Shown: piece after piece, positions 47,440 through 57,457 of the stretch
How positions within the stretch are numbered: the stretch's first letter is position 1
Layout of the letters: every line of letters starts with the position of its first letter
IMG/VR virus record: IMGVR_UViG_3300033388_002430
Coordinates: 1 to 64,000 of that record
Length of the DNA stretch: 64,000 bases
Reading direction: 5' to 3' (one strand)
Source: a virus
Program-made: the position numbers and the translations under genes
The notes under the pieces: model-generated
What the model saw: only the letters and a program-made list of their open reading frames with translations
Told to the model about the DNA's origin: nothing
Databases searched by the model: none

Positions 47440-48216
47440 ATGACAGAAATGGTAAATATTGTTATCCCAGCTTGGAATGATTTTGAGTTCTTAACACCGT
47501 GTTTAGAATCAATTCCAAAGGCTTGTCAAGACAATTCATTCTTTATTACGATTGTGGATAATGGAAGTGATAAGGCTAAAGCAGATAAATTTTATGGATA
47601 TTTGAAAGATGAGGATTATATTCATGTCCATAGGAATAAAGAGAATATGGGTTTTCCTATTGCTTGTAATATAGGGGCAAAGAGAAAAGCATCTCCACTT
47701 ATTTTCTTTCTCAATGCTGATGTTGTTTTATACGAACATGCTATTGATAATCTTATAATGAGCATGGATGATCCAGAAGTCGGAATTGTGGGAATGAAAT
47801 TATTATTTGCAGAAAACTCTCCACATGGACCAAATGGAAGGATTCAACATGCTGGACTAGCTATGGGTATTCGTGCTAATCCATATCATTTATTTCTAGG
47901 TTGGACAGAGGATAATCCTAAAGTAGTTGCTATGGATAATGCTTGGGCTGTTACGGGTGCGGCTCTGATGATAAGGAGAAGTTTATGGAATAAAGTTGGA
48001 GGATTTGATGAACAATATAGTCCGGGAACCTACGAAGATCTATCGTTATGCTTGACTATAAGTGAGTTAGGGTATAAAATTAAGATAAATATGGAAGCTG
48101 TTGGTACGCATCATGTTGGGCATTGTAAAGCTCAATTCCCACTAAATAGGAATCATCAAATATTTATGTCTAAATGGGGACAAAAGGTGAAATGGAATGA
48201 ATACAAATATCTCTGA
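47440..48216 (+). CDS. Glycosyltransferase family 2
   Basis: 258 residues. VNIVIPAWNDFEFLTPCLES, ITIVDNGSDKAKADKFYGYL, NMGFPIACNIGAKRKASP and FFLNADVVLYE (D-x-D) are standard GT2 motifs, with GGFDEQYSPGTYEDLSLCL late. Last member of the glycan island. Exact AACACNGTGTT at 47493-47503. Confidence 0.88.
   Translation: MTEMVNIVIPAWNDFEFLTPCLESIPKACQDNSFFITIVDNGSDKAKADKFYGYLKDEDYIHVHRNKENMGFPIACNIGAKRKASPLIFFLNADVVLYEHAIDNLIMSMDDPEVGIVGMKLLFAENSPHGPNGRIQHAGLAMGIRANPYHLFLGWTEDNPKVVAMDNAWAVTGAALMIRRSLWNKVGGFDEQYSPGTYEDLSLCLTISELGYKIKINMEAVGTHHVGHCKAQFPLNRNHQIFMSKWGQKVKWNEYKYL
47493..47503. repeat. AACACNGTGTT site, exact (N=C)
   Basis: Inside the GT2 gene, read as L-T-P-C-L, the third reading frame relative to other copies. 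Confidence 0.7.
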
Positions 48217-48451
48217 AAATCAAAAAGAAGAAAAAGTAAGAAGTTATATTCATATCGAATTTACTGAGGCTGGATCAGCATTATTTGATTTAGGAATAGA
48301 GAACGTATCTCCTAATCAGATCTCAGCGGCAATTGGTTATTTAGATGCTTATTCTAGAGTATTTTATACTGACCAAATAGTTGCAAATTTGAGGGCGGCA
48401 CAGGAACAGAAACTCTCTGTTCCAAAACCGAATATACAGGTAGCTAAATGA
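48197..48451 (+). CDS. Hypothetical protein (84 aa)
   Basis: Joins the glycan island to the tail module. Sequence (IHIEFTEAGSALFDLGIENV) suggests a small alpha/beta fold. Not recognised. AAGGTGAAATGGA precedes the ATG. Confidence 0.5.
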   Translation: MNTNISENQKEEKVRSYIHIEFTEAGSALFDLGIENVSPNQISAAIGYLDAYSRVFYTDQIVANLRAAQEQKLSVPKPNIQVAK

Positions 48452-49122
48452 GAGCCATAACATATCCGTACAATTATCCAATTATCCTAAATGATGCTGA
48501 TTTCATTACTTATGGTGGAGAAACTGGAACGTCTACTCAAGCACAGAGGACAGCCGCTTATATGGCGGCGGAGAAGAGAGTAACTGCTTTTCTAAGAACC
48601 TTTTTGCTCCCAACAACCGTAACTGGAACATATTTTATTGATCCAATGCGGAATTTGGTAACGGAGTATGGATATGTTCATAGTGTTAATTCTGTAATTG
48701 TTCGGGCTAGAGATTTTAGTAGTTCATGTGGTATCACAGAAACATCTAAATGTGCATATATTCGAGACGATGGATATGGTGTTTTGGATGTTAATTATCT
48801 TGGATCTTTCTGTGGATGTGCCGATGCTTATGGTGCTTATCAAGTAGAGATATCATATACAGCAGGACTATCCACTGGAACAATCAATCAACCGGATTAT
48901 CTTGCATATCTCGTAGCATTAGCAGATATTCATCTAAAAGAGATCAGTGGTGATGGGGGTAATGAGGGAGTTGGAGATATAGGTATTCAATCATTTGGTG
49001 AGGATGGATATTCTGAGAAAAGATTCCCACTCAAAAATACTACACTTGGAAACTCTGCAAGAACTCAATGGATTGCAAATGGATTAATGGCACTGAGAAA
49101 ATCAAGAGGTATCTATTTATGA
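48448..49122 (+). CDS. Head-tail connector-like protein
   Basis: 224 residues. First gene of the connector-tail module; helical N-terminus with RTAAYMAAEKRVTAFLRTF, then a central beta part, as in gp6-type connectors. Called mainly by order of genes, as the sequence itself is not diagnostic. Confidence 0.55.
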   Translation: MRAITYPYNYPIILNDADFITYGGETGTSTQAQRTAAYMAAEKRVTAFLRTFLLPTTVTGTYFIDPMRNLVTEYGYVHSVNSVIVRARDFSSSCGITETSKCAYIRDDGYGVLDVNYLGSFCGCADAYGAYQVEISYTAGLSTGTINQPDYLAYLVALADIHLKEISGDGGNEGVGDIGIQSFGEDGYSEKRFPLKNTTLGNSARTQWIANGLMALRKSRGIYL

Positions 49123-49505
49123 CCGCTGGTCTAAATGTTCGATTCGATGTGTTTCGGATGGAAAGTGTTATAGATGATGAGGTTGGTGGAGCACAGGTCA
49201 CTGGAACATTGATTTATAATAGAATACCCGGAAGATTAACCGAAGAAAATCCAGAATTATTGGTGCTTCAGCAGGGATTAGAAACTACAAAGATATTTAC
49301 AGCACGGCTCTTAGATCAAAAACCAATTGGTATGGATATTCGAGAGCGGGATGAATTAGAGATTATAGAGCCATATAATCATTATTACAAAGATGATCGG
49401 TTTAGAGTTATTGGTACTCCCAGAGTTAGTATTCATCCAAGTGACAGACGAGCCACATTACGTATGAATGTTACTAGGAGTGTAAGGGCACATGCCAATC
49501 AATAA
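49119..49505 (+). CDS. Head-closure-like protein
   Basis: 128 residues from ATG 49119, which overlaps the previous stop (ATGA). Beta-rich with YKDDRFRVIGTPR near the end, typical of small barrel-shaped head-closure proteins. Called by position and size. Confidence 0.5.
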   Translation: MTAGLNVRFDVFRMESVIDDEVGGAQVTGTLIYNRIPGRLTEENPELLVLQQGLETTKIFTARLLDQKPIGMDIRERDELEIIEPYNHYYKDDRFRVIGTPRVSIHPSDRRATLRMNVTRSVRAHANQ

Positions 49506-49983
49506 TGAGATATTGGCAGGATTAACCAGAGCGGCATTTATTTTTGCTAAAGAGGTACGAAATAATCTTAGAAGAGGTAAATATCCTGATGAGATTACTA
49601 AAGGCATCAAGGTAGACTCTGCTAAAGCATCTGGTGATGGTGCAAGTATTGAGATCGTATTCGATGCTCCTATGGCAAGAGCATTTGAGATAGGATCTGG
49701 GGAACATGGGCCAGAGAGAGAAAAGTATGAGATTAGACCTAAGAGTGGTAAGGCTCTGGCGTTTGAATGGGATAAGACTCCAGCAGGGCCAGGAGAGAAA
49801 TTCATAGGCAGTCTCCCAGATGGGAGGTTAATGTTTAGATTTGTGGATCATCCTGGTATTGAGGCTAGACCATATATTGAGCCAGCACTTATAGATAAAA
49901 ATGAGGAGATGAAAAAAGCTATAGGAGCATCATTTATAGCAATAATTGGTCGAGGACAGAAAAAGCGAGTAGTGTTAAAATGA
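49492..49983 (+). CDS. Tail completion-like protein (HK97 gp10 type)
   Basis: 163 residues. LTRAAFIFAKEVRNNLRRGKYPDEITKGIKV and ARAFEIGSGEHG, IEARPYIEPAL follow the HK97-gp10-like family pattern (quoted in parts). It joins head and tail. Confidence 0.65.
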   Translation: MPINNEILAGLTRAAFIFAKEVRNNLRRGKYPDEITKGIKVDSAKASGDGASIEIVFDAPMARAFEIGSGEHGPEREKYEIRPKSGKALAFEWDKTPAGPGEKFIGSLPDGRLMFRFVDHPGIEARPYIEPALIDKNEEMKKAIGASFIAIIGRGQKKRVVLK

Positions 49984-50396
49984 CTCAGATGGTTCATAAC
50001 AATACAGTACAAAAAGCACTCGTAGCTTATGCGAAATCTAAGGCTACTATTCTTGCTAAATTAGACGATGCCGATGAGATTCGGGAAGATCAGTGGCAAG
50101 GAAGAGAATTTTCTTATCCAAATATTAGAGTAAGAATTACTAGAAATGAGCCAAATAATTCGTGTCATCAAGATGTTGAGTTTTCCTTTCAAATATTTTC
50201 AGAGGAAAGTTCTTCTAAGCAAGCAGATGATATTTGTGGTACAATAAATGATGAGTTTCATGATAAAAGTTTTAGTCAAAGTGGCGTAAGGTTCACAGGT
50301 GTAATATGTCAAAATCTATCACCAGCTATGAGAGTAGATCAGAGGACTTGGAGATCGGAAGCGTTCTTCAAAGCGATAGTAAGTCCAGTAAGCTAA
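49980..50396 (+). CDS. Tail terminator-like protein
   Basis: 138 residues. Order of genes and the mixed alpha/beta pattern (FSYPNIRVRITRNEP, DVEFSFQIFSEES) fit the DUF3168/tail-terminator group, which caps the growing tail tube. The last 91 bases are overlapped by another frame. Confidence 0.5.
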   Translation: MTQMVHNNTVQKALVAYAKSKATILAKLDDADEIREDQWQGREFSYPNIRVRITRNEPNNSCHQDVEFSFQIFSEESSSKQADDICGTINDEFHDKSFSQSGVRFTGVICQNLSPAMRVDQRTWRSEAFFKAIVSPVS

Positions 50397-50653
50397 GATC
50401 TAAACCTAAATCTAAACCTGCTAGTAAGACTGTATCTAAACCTACAACTGTGTTGGTAAAGCTACTCAAAAATTCTACATATAAAATTGTAGGTGAAAGC
50501 GGCAAACAGTATGTATTTCAAGGTTCTGGATCAGTTCTTGCAGTTGAGAAAGAAGATATAAAAACACTTATGGAGAAAAATAACAATAGACCAAATTCTT
50601 GTTGTTCAGGAACTCTTGGTAATAAGATATTTGAATTAGTTAGTAAGGAGTAA
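50306..50653 (+). CDS. Hypothetical protein (115 aa), overlapping start
   Basis: Starts 91 bases inside the tail-terminator-like gene in another frame, behind AGGTG. Residues about 28-48 are Ser/Lys/Pro repeats (SKPKSKPASKTVSKP); the C-terminal part resembles a small barrel. A later start is not available, so the overlap is probably real. Confidence 0.5.
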   Translation: MSKSITSYESRSEDLEIGSVLQSDSKSSKLRSKPKSKPASKTVSKPTTVLVKLLKNSTYKIVGESGKQYVFQGSGSVLAVEKEDIKTLMEKNNNRPNSCCSGTLGNKIFELVSKE

Positions 50654-50658
50654 AAATT

Positions 50659-51291
50659 ATGGCAATGACGACAGGGACTCCAGGTGGTTCAATCACGACC
50701 TCTGAGGATATATATTTAGAGGGTGCACCTACATTATATATTCAGGATCATGAGGCCGATCCACTAAATAACCCGGATAGTGACGGATTTTATTGGGGAT
50801 TAAGCGGAACCAGTGTATATCCTGCAATTGAGATCGGATGTGTTACTGATGTATCTCTGGGTGAAGATATCACTATGAATGATGTGCTTTGCGATAACGT
50901 AGGAGTAAAGGATACGTTACAGCAACGAAACTACGTAGAATTTAGTTTCACCGTACAATCCTTCTTCCCCTTCGATGTGCTTACTGAAATCCTTAAGGGT
51001 GGAACAGTAACAGAAAATGCTGTAGAACATACACAGAAGTTTGGTTTGGGCAAGATTGATAATGCTCAAAAGTGGATGGTCTATGCTCCGAAGGTCTATG
51101 ATGAATCTGTGGGAGACTATGTTGTGATCCATCTTCATAAAGCAAAGTTTGTAGATGCTTGGGAGATCAGCATGCCATTTGGTTCTCCGTGGCAAGCAAC
51201 AGGTATCCTTTTGAGAGGATTCGCAGATACGGATAAACCTTCTGCACAGCAATTTGCTACACTTATCAGAGCAGATGCTTCGGTAATCTAA
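50659..51291 (+). CDS. Major tail (tube) protein
   Basis: 210 residues behind AAGGAG, a strong site. Beta-rich, with VTDVSLGEDITMNDVLCDNVG and FSFTVQSFFPFDVL (quoted in parts). Position between the terminator-like gene and the chaperone-like genes is standard for the tube protein. Confidence 0.7.
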   Translation: MAMTTGTPGGSITTSEDIYLEGAPTLYIQDHEADPLNNPDSDGFYWGLSGTSVYPAIEIGCVTDVSLGEDITMNDVLCDNVGVKDTLQQRNYVEFSFTVQSFFPFDVLTEILKGGTVTENAVEHTQKFGLGKIDNAQKWMVYAPKVYDESVGDYVVIHLHKAKFVDAWEISMPFGSPWQATGILLRGFADTDKPSAQQFATLIRADASVI

Positions 51292-51896
51292 TGGGTAAAA
51301 GGGCCACATTATATGAGTGGCTTCAAATAGAAGAGATTAAAGAAAATTTATTCTCAGCAGTAGAAGATAGACGAAATGATGAGTTTTTAGATCATCTATA
51401 TCTTTATCTTTCTACTGCTGTAGATAAGGAAAAGGATTGGTCTGATATTCCATGGATAAAACTCCGAGATTTATTTGTGGAAACCGAAGAAGCAAATGCT
51501 CCGACCAAGCCTTTTCCTATTTTATTTAGTCGTAAGGATAATAAACCTGGGTGGGGATATGTGGGCAGAACGTGGTATTTCTGGCTAAACATATTTGCTT
51601 ATAATTACGGCTGGAAAATTGAATATATAAAACAATTAGATATTGATGATGCGATTGCTTTATTACAGGAGATACTGCTGGATGAGCAGAGAAATCGAGA
51701 TTTTATTTGGTCTACTGCTGAAGTAGCATATGAATATAATGCTAACACCAAGAAATCTAAATTCAACGCATTGGATAAGCCTGACTGGATGGGAATAGGA
51801 TTTTCTATTGATAAAGAAGAGCCAAACGAGAAAAAGATTAAGATTAGAAGAGATTTCTTACCAGTTGGTAGAATAGTTTCTTGGAATAGGAAATGA
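51291..51896 (+). CDS. Tail assembly chaperone-like protein
   Basis: 201 residues, between tube and tape measure genes, the normal chaperone place. Contains GYVGRTWYFWLNIFAYNYGW. Called by position. Confidence 0.5.
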   Translation: MGKRATLYEWLQIEEIKENLFSAVEDRRNDEFLDHLYLYLSTAVDKEKDWSDIPWIKLRDLFVETEEANAPTKPFPILFSRKDNKPGWGYVGRTWYFWLNIFAYNYGWKIEYIKQLDIDDAIALLQEILLDEQRNRDFIWSTAEVAYEYNANTKKSKFNALDKPDWMGIGFSIDKEEPNEKKIKIRRDFLPVGRIVSWNRK

Positions 51897-52192
51897 TTAA
51901 CATAGAAAAAGGACTAGAATTATATCTAAAATTATCTCCATATCTTCCAGAAGATTCTGAGGATATGTCATCCCTTGATTATTTACAAAGTATTTTTTCT
52001 AAAATAAAAGATGGAAATCCACGAGATTATGTAGACACACTGAAAATTATGTATGATCTAACTATAAAAGATCTTAAGAAATATTCTACGGAAGAAATCC
52101 TTGAGATGTTTATAGAAGGTCTAAAAGAAAATAAATTCTTTAGTCTATGTACCTTTTTAGGGTCTTTTGGATATGGCAAACAAACAATCTGA
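51893..52192 (+). CDS. Second tail assembly chaperone-like protein
   Basis: 99 residues. Its ATG overlaps the previous stop (ATGA). A stop in its frame lies 4 bases before the ATG, so it cannot be made as a simple frameshift fusion with the first chaperone near that junction. Helical. Confidence 0.5.
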   Translation: MINIEKGLELYLKLSPYLPEDSEDMSSLDYLQSIFSKIKDGNPRDYVDTLKIMYDLTIKDLKKYSTEEILEMFIEGLKENKFFSLCTFLGSFGYGKQTI

Positions 52193-54659
52193 TGAAGAAT
52201 ATGTTGTAAAACTCTCTGTTGAAACAGATGAAGCTCTTTCTGCTATAAAAAAGTGGAGAGAGGAGGTTGATGCGACTAAGAAGGAACTATTAGAATTACG
52301 AAATTTATCTAAAGAACCACTTAAAACTGTAGCTAAGGGATTTTTAGATGCAAAAGATTCAGCACAGATGTTTGGAGAAGAACTTAAGCGTGTTAAACAG
52401 GCCACATCTGCGGCGGTTCAAGAAATTAATGCAGAAGATAGAGCACTAGAAAAAACCAATCAAACTATGGGGGAATCTACGGCCCAAACTAAAGGGTTTG
52501 GTACAGTAATCCAAACCGCATTTGGATTTTCTTTAGGTACAATTGCTGTAAAAGCTATACGGAAATTTATTGCTGTTCTACGAGAGGGAATGGAAGCCGC
52601 TGGTGAGTTCTCTATGGATGTGGCTAGATTAGAAGTAAATCTTAGAGCATTTCAAAGAACTGGTGGAGATCTACAATTCTCTGATATGATTAATTTAATG
52701 GAAGATTTGAGGGAACAATATAAAATCTTCTCTGAGCAAGAGATGGTATCTGCTACTCAAGAGATACTTCATTGGGGCAGACAACTAGATTTAACTGGTC
52801 AGCAAGTAAAAGACCTTCTTGCTGTTTCTACACAGATGTCTGTTATTATGGGACAAGACTTACCTACATCAATTCGACAGGTAACTACAGCGGCGATTAC
52901 CGGAAGAACACAGAGTTTACGTCCATATGGTGTAGCCTTAGACGGAACAAAAATTAAAACATTGGCATTGGAACAGGGATTAATCGGAGTAGGAGAAGAG
53001 CTTACTAATAATGATAAATTAACAATTATTCTTCAAGCAACACAAAAAGTTCTTAATGAAACTGCTGGAGAAACTGTAGAGATATTGAACAATCTTGGTG
53101 GATCTCAGAAAATAGTTTCTATTGCATGGCAAAACCTTAAGAAAGATATGGCTGAGGGTTTTGCTCCAGCCGCAAAAATAGTACTTGATTGGGTGGGTAA
53201 ACTTATTGAGGGATTTAATGCGTTTGTAAATACATATAAAAAAGTCAGTATATTTCTAAACACATCTTTAGTAGTCTCCCTTAAAGGAGCCACAGTAGCG
53301 TTTCAAAACTTCTGGAACGCTGTAAAAGGGAGTGATGAAAGAATAGATTTTGATTTCTTTGATGAATTTGATAAGAGATTCAAAGAGCTAGAGAAAAGAT
53401 TTTTCCCATTAGAAGGCTTAATAAATGAAGATATTGGAGCAGAGGATATTTTTCCAGTTTTAGATCCTAATGCTGTGGAAGATACTGGAGAAGATATAGT
53501 TAATAAATATAAAGATTTAGGTATTAAGATTAGAGAAACACTTATTGATGAGCAGGATAAGCTAGAAGAAGCTGAAGAGAATCATTTAGAAAAATTAGAT
53601 GAATTAAATGCGAGATATTTAGAGAATAAAGAGCAGTCAGAAATAAAGCATGATAATGATATTGCACAGATCAATCGAAAATTTAATGATGAATTAGCAG
53701 ATAAAAATGATGATTTTAGAGATAGAGAATTGGGTGCAGAAGAAGATTTTCAGGAAAAACTTAGAAAATTACGAGAAGATTTTCTGCTTGATCTTGAAGA
53801 TGCTCTTAGAGAGCGAGATGCTAAACAAGTATTATCTCTAATCAGACGATTTAATCTTAGAGAGAAACAACTCAAGCGTCAAGAAGATATTAATAAGAAG
53901 CAAAGAGCACGAACATTCCAAGATCAGATATCAGATATAAAACGTAGACGAGATATACGGATTAGAGAGGCTGAATTTGAGTTTGCTGAAAGACGGGCAT
54001 TGGCTCAACGAGACCATAATTTCCAAACAGCACTGGAAAATCAAAGGTTTGAACAAAGAAAAGCGGACATTATGGAAGAAACTCAGATAAGAATAGATGA
54101 ACTTATTCGTAGATTTGAGGATGAAGCCGCTATTACTGAGGATGGTGCTAAACAAGTACGAGATATTTTACAAGAATATTTTGGTGCTGGTGGTGAAACA
54201 GATAAAATTTATAATCATCTAATATCAAAAACTGCTGGCACTCTTAGTGCGGTTTCTACTATGATTTCTATGATGGCACAACAACTTGCATCTATAGGTG
54301 GTACTCCAATGGCAGAGCAGGCTGATTTTATAAAAGCAGAGTCAGAAATGGCTTGGAGAGATTGGATGCGAAATAGTGCTAAAGGTAAATCTGGCACAGG
54401 ATTTGCAGAGGGTGGAACTTTACTTGCTATGAAACCCACAACTGTCCAATTCGGTGAGAAAGAGCCTGAAATAGCCACATTCTCTCCCTTGAGCAGGATA
54501 GGTAGGAATGAGGGCAAGACATTTGTAAACGGTAATGGATCTGGTGGTGGTAATAGCAAGGTTCAGATCGAACTATTACTTTCACAGGATTTGATTGCAA
54601 GAACTGAGAATAAAGTTCTTTCTGGAGCCGCTGAGATCATTATGAGGAAAAGTAGATAA
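52173..54659 (+). CDS. Tape measure protein
   Basis: 828 residues from ATG 52173. Helical ends with a central hydrophobic part (GFSLGTIAVKAIRKFIAVL near 117) and a long charged coiled coil (about 455-650) rich in Glu, Arg and Asp. This is typical of tape measure proteins, which set tail length. At about 0.15 nm per residue the tail would be roughly 120 nm. Confidence 0.88.
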   Translation: MANKQSDEEYVVKLSVETDEALSAIKKWREEVDATKKELLELRNLSKEPLKTVAKGFLDAKDSAQMFGEELKRVKQATSAAVQEINAEDRALEKTNQTMGESTAQTKGFGTVIQTAFGFSLGTIAVKAIRKFIAVLREGMEAAGEFSMDVARLEVNLRAFQRTGGDLQFSDMINLMEDLREQYKIFSEQEMVSATQEILHWGRQLDLTGQQVKDLLAVSTQMSVIMGQDLPTSIRQVTTAAITGRTQSLRPYGVALDGTKIKTLALEQGLIGVGEELTNNDKLTIILQATQKVLNETAGETVEILNNLGGSQKIVSIAWQNLKKDMAEGFAPAAKIVLDWVGKLIEGFNAFVNTYKKVSIFLNTSLVVSLKGATVAFQNFWNAVKGSDERIDFDFFDEFDKRFKELEKRFFPLEGLINEDIGAEDIFPVLDPNAVEDTGEDIVNKYKDLGIKIRETLIDEQDKLEEAEENHLEKLDELNARYLENKEQSEIKHDNDIAQINRKFNDELADKNDDFRDRELGAEEDFQEKLRKLREDFLLDLEDALRERDAKQVLSLIRRFNLREKQLKRQEDINKKQRARTFQDQISDIKRRRDIRIREAEFEFAERRALAQRDHNFQTALENQRFEQRKADIMEETQIRIDELIRRFEDEAAITEDGAKQVRDILQEYFGAGGETDKIYNHLISKTAGTLSAVSTMISMMAQQLASIGGTPMAEQADFIKAESEMAWRDWMRNSAKGKSGTGFAEGGTLLAMKPTTVQFGEKEPEIATFSPLSRIGRNEGKTFVNGNGSGGGNSKVQIELLLSQDLIARTENKVLSGAAEIIMRKSR

Positions 54660-54660
54660 A

Positions 54661-55011
54661 ATGCCATATAAGATTAATGGAGTACAATTACTAATAGAAC
54701 CAACGGCAGGGAAATGGTCTCCTAGAGATCAGTTTGGGATAGATGGAAATGGTCATTCTATTTATTCTTCTGTTAGACAATTTGAGATCAATTTTGGTTT
54801 CCTCACACCGGAACAGCAGAACCAACTTCAAGGATTTTTCAATTCTGTTATAACTACTGGTACTGCTGTGGTTGAGCTTCCCGAATACGGTGCATCTACC
54901 TATGTGTTCAAATCTTATTCTGGTTGTGTGCTTAGAGAACCAGAGCAGGGTCAGTACTTTATTGAGAATATTGCAGAAACCACACTATTAATTACAAATA
55001 TATCTACATAA
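54661..55011 (+). CDS. Distal tail-like protein (116 aa)
   Basis: Follows the tape measure. Beta-rich (SVRQFEINFGFLTPEQQNQL). Similar in place and size to small baseplate or distal tail proteins. Not firmly recognised. Confidence 0.5.
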   Translation: MPYKINGVQLLIEPTAGKWSPRDQFGIDGNGHSIYSSVRQFEINFGFLTPEQQNQLQGFFNSVITTGTAVVELPEYGASTYVFKSYSGCVLREPEQGQYFIENIAETTLLITNIST

Positions 55012-55015
55012 TATT

Positions 55016-57457
55016 ATGGGAATAACTCCGCAGGAACTTCAGCTTTTAGAGACTAGACCACATCGGACTAAATTGTGGCTATCAATTTATAATCCAAACA
55101 CTGTGTTAGCTTGTCGTGTTAATGATGCTGGCATTGAGAAGGGTGCTAGAACAATTATATATGATAGTGTTACTGCTGGATCATATCTACTTGTAGAAAA
55201 TGCCATGGTGATGTATGTAGGAAGTTCTGCTGGTGATGATGATCTGGGCAGAATTAGAGTACGAAGTATTACCGACACAGAGATTACAATTGCGGAGAAC
55301 TCTCATATTGAATGGGAAGATAATTTATACCTGACCGTTGTAAATTTCTATGAAATAACTGCAATCTATCCTAGAATTATTCAAGATCCAGTAGATGCTA
55401 CAAAAGTTATTTTCTATAAAGATTATGATATTGAGTATACGGATCAGAATACAATTCTTGGTTCCTTTGTAAATATGGGGCCGCACTACGCCGGATTTGT
55501 AGATGTTGCTACTGGAGAAGATGATATTTATTATTCTGCTTCGGGAACACATTATGTGGGAGTAAGCGGAACTACTCTGAGTTATTATTGGTGGTTTCAA
55601 GGGGGAGATCCTACAGGCTCACACAGTCATACCCCTGGTTACATTACTTATGATACTCCGGGGCATTACACAACCAGATTAGTTGTTAGTGGTAGTAATG
55701 GTGCTGGAGATTCTTCTTATCGTCACATATCTATTTATGATAAACCTGGGGAGGGTAGTAATGTTCCTGTTCTATCTTGGGAATTAAATTCTTTACATGG
55801 TGACAGAGAGAGTGGGGGATATACTGGTCAAATAACAATTCGTGAAGATATCCCCGAAGAGACAATAAAAGATGGTAGCCTTGTAGTTATCTTTGCAGAG
55901 GATTGGTACGGAGAGACCAAACAAAGTATTGGTGGAAATGCTCAAAATAGATCCAGCATTGTTTTTGCCGGATATATCATTGATGGAACAATAATATATG
56001 ATTGGCAAGATAAAACTGTAGATTTTTCTATTGGAAGTCCTACGGAGATAATGAAGAATATTGAAGGATTCTCCGTTTCTGTGGAGAGTAAAAATGTTCC
56101 TGTGACATGGTTTCAATTATATGATATGAATAATGAAAAAGCTCTATATCATTATTTGAGATGGCACTCCACAGTATTGAAAACAGCAGACTTTGAATTT
56201 CCAGATGAGGATTTTAGAATCCAATATTTTGATTCTGATAGAGAATCTTTATATAGTGCGATCAATACCTTAATGGATGGAACTCTTCTGGGGAATATTG
56301 TTTCGGATCGTCAAGGTAAGATATGGGCAGAAATAGATACATCAGCTATTAACTCTCCGGCAACGTACAAAGAAACCTCTAAACTTATTCTAAGTAATAG
56401 TGCGTGGCGTAGCTCACCCATAATTGAAGAACAACAAACTGCCATAGTTTCATATCTAGAGATGGGAGGTATATCATATCTTGGCCCACCTACCCATGTA
56501 TCCACTGCACTTATGTCAGAGGCTCCTGGTAGTGCTCCGAACTATCGTGGAAGGGTAGAGAGGCATCAAGGACTTGCCCTGACCTCTCAGGGACAATTAA
56601 ATACACTAACTGGAAATATACTTGCTTATAACAATGCTAGATATCCTTTTAGTACATATGCTTTATCTGGGAATTTTAGAAATTATGATATTGCTCCTCA
56701 ATCACTTGTACCAATAACAATATCTCCTGAAGATACTCCCAGAAGAATTACATTTAATAATAAACTGTTTACAATTGAAGAAATGGAATTTGAATATAAT
56801 CCAGAAAGTGAAATATTTCTTTCCTCTATCGGAGCTACAGAAGTAACTAGTGGAGATGATGGAGAAACCATAATTATTCCTGCTGTGCCACCAACATCAG
56901 GTGAAGATGGTGGAGGATTTAGTATACCGCCATTTATAGTTCCCCCATTTCCCACTACATATAGTCTAAATAATTACGCATCTGCTAGTGAACTGTCTTT
57001 TGGAGATTATCCAACAGATGATCCAAATTTCCCTGGATTTGATATTGATGCTGGAGAATGGGGAAGTGTTAGGATTCATAGTGGAATCTTAGGTGGCTCA
57101 TATCCTGGTTGGAGACATAATATTGGGCGTAGTATTGGAAATAGTGGTAAGGGATATTGGGTTGCACAGTTTACTGGAAAATATCATGTAAATGTTCTAT
57201 TTAATAATAGTGATTTAAAGGAAGTAACAGTTGCGTTATCTACTAATAATCTTGCGGATTGGACAGCAGTAGCACCAAACCAAAAAAGAGAGATAGCTAA
57301 ATCTAGTGATTTGTACATTAATGCGGATTGGACTATTCATCTAACTGCTGGAACTTTTTTAACTGTTTTATTGTATAATGGAGATGTGGCTAATGTCCTT
57401 AGTGGGACTGTGGATTGTCACATTATGTTAATAGATTTATATCCGGGGACAGGATAA
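55016..57457 (+). CDS. Baseplate/tail protein with PKD-like domain
   Basis: 813 residues. Residues about 165-250 (TYDTPGHYTTRLVVSGSNG and neighbours) match a PKD-like beta-sandwich often used in surface carbohydrate or protein binding. Flanking parts resemble phage tail hub proteins. An exact AACACNGTGTT site is at 55097-55107. Confidence 0.65.
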   Translation: MGITPQELQLLETRPHRTKLWLSIYNPNTVLACRVNDAGIEKGARTIIYDSVTAGSYLLVENAMVMYVGSSAGDDDLGRIRVRSITDTEITIAENSHIEWEDNLYLTVVNFYEITAIYPRIIQDPVDATKVIFYKDYDIEYTDQNTILGSFVNMGPHYAGFVDVATGEDDIYYSASGTHYVGVSGTTLSYYWWFQGGDPTGSHSHTPGYITYDTPGHYTTRLVVSGSNGAGDSSYRHISIYDKPGEGSNVPVLSWELNSLHGDRESGGYTGQITIREDIPEETIKDGSLVVIFAEDWYGETKQSIGGNAQNRSSIVFAGYIIDGTIIYDWQDKTVDFSIGSPTEIMKNIEGFSVSVESKNVPVTWFQLYDMNNEKALYHYLRWHSTVLKTADFEFPDEDFRIQYFDSDRESLYSAINTLMDGTLLGNIVSDRQGKIWAEIDTSAINSPATYKETSKLILSNSAWRSSPIIEEQQTAIVSYLEMGGISYLGPPTHVSTALMSEAPGSAPNYRGRVERHQGLALTSQGQLNTLTGNILAYNNARYPFSTYALSGNFRNYDIAPQSLVPITISPEDTPRRITFNNKLFTIEEMEFEYNPESEIFLSSIGATEVTSGDDGETIIIPAVPPTSGEDGGGFSIPPFIVPPFPTTYSLNNYASASELSFGDYPTDDPNFPGFDIDAGEWGSVRIHSGILGGSYPGWRHNIGRSIGNSGKGYWVAQFTGKYHVNVLFNNSDLKEVTVALSTNNLADWTAVAPNQKREIAKSSDLYINADWTIHLTAGTFLTVLLYNGDVANVLSGTVDCHIMLIDLYPGTG
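55097..55107. repeat. AACACNGTGTT site, exact (N=T)
   Basis: Near the 5' end of the baseplate/PKD gene, read as N-T-V-L. One of 13 exact dispersed copies. Confidence 0.75.

Noticed and set aside
51800-51900. Programmed -1 frameshift linking the two tail chaperone-like genes (an A-rich stretch GAGAAAAAGATT near 51837)
   Set aside because: In the -1 frame a TAG lies at 51887-51889, just before the second gene's ATG, so a shift at the A-rich stretch would not produce a fusion. The ATGA overlap explains the pair.
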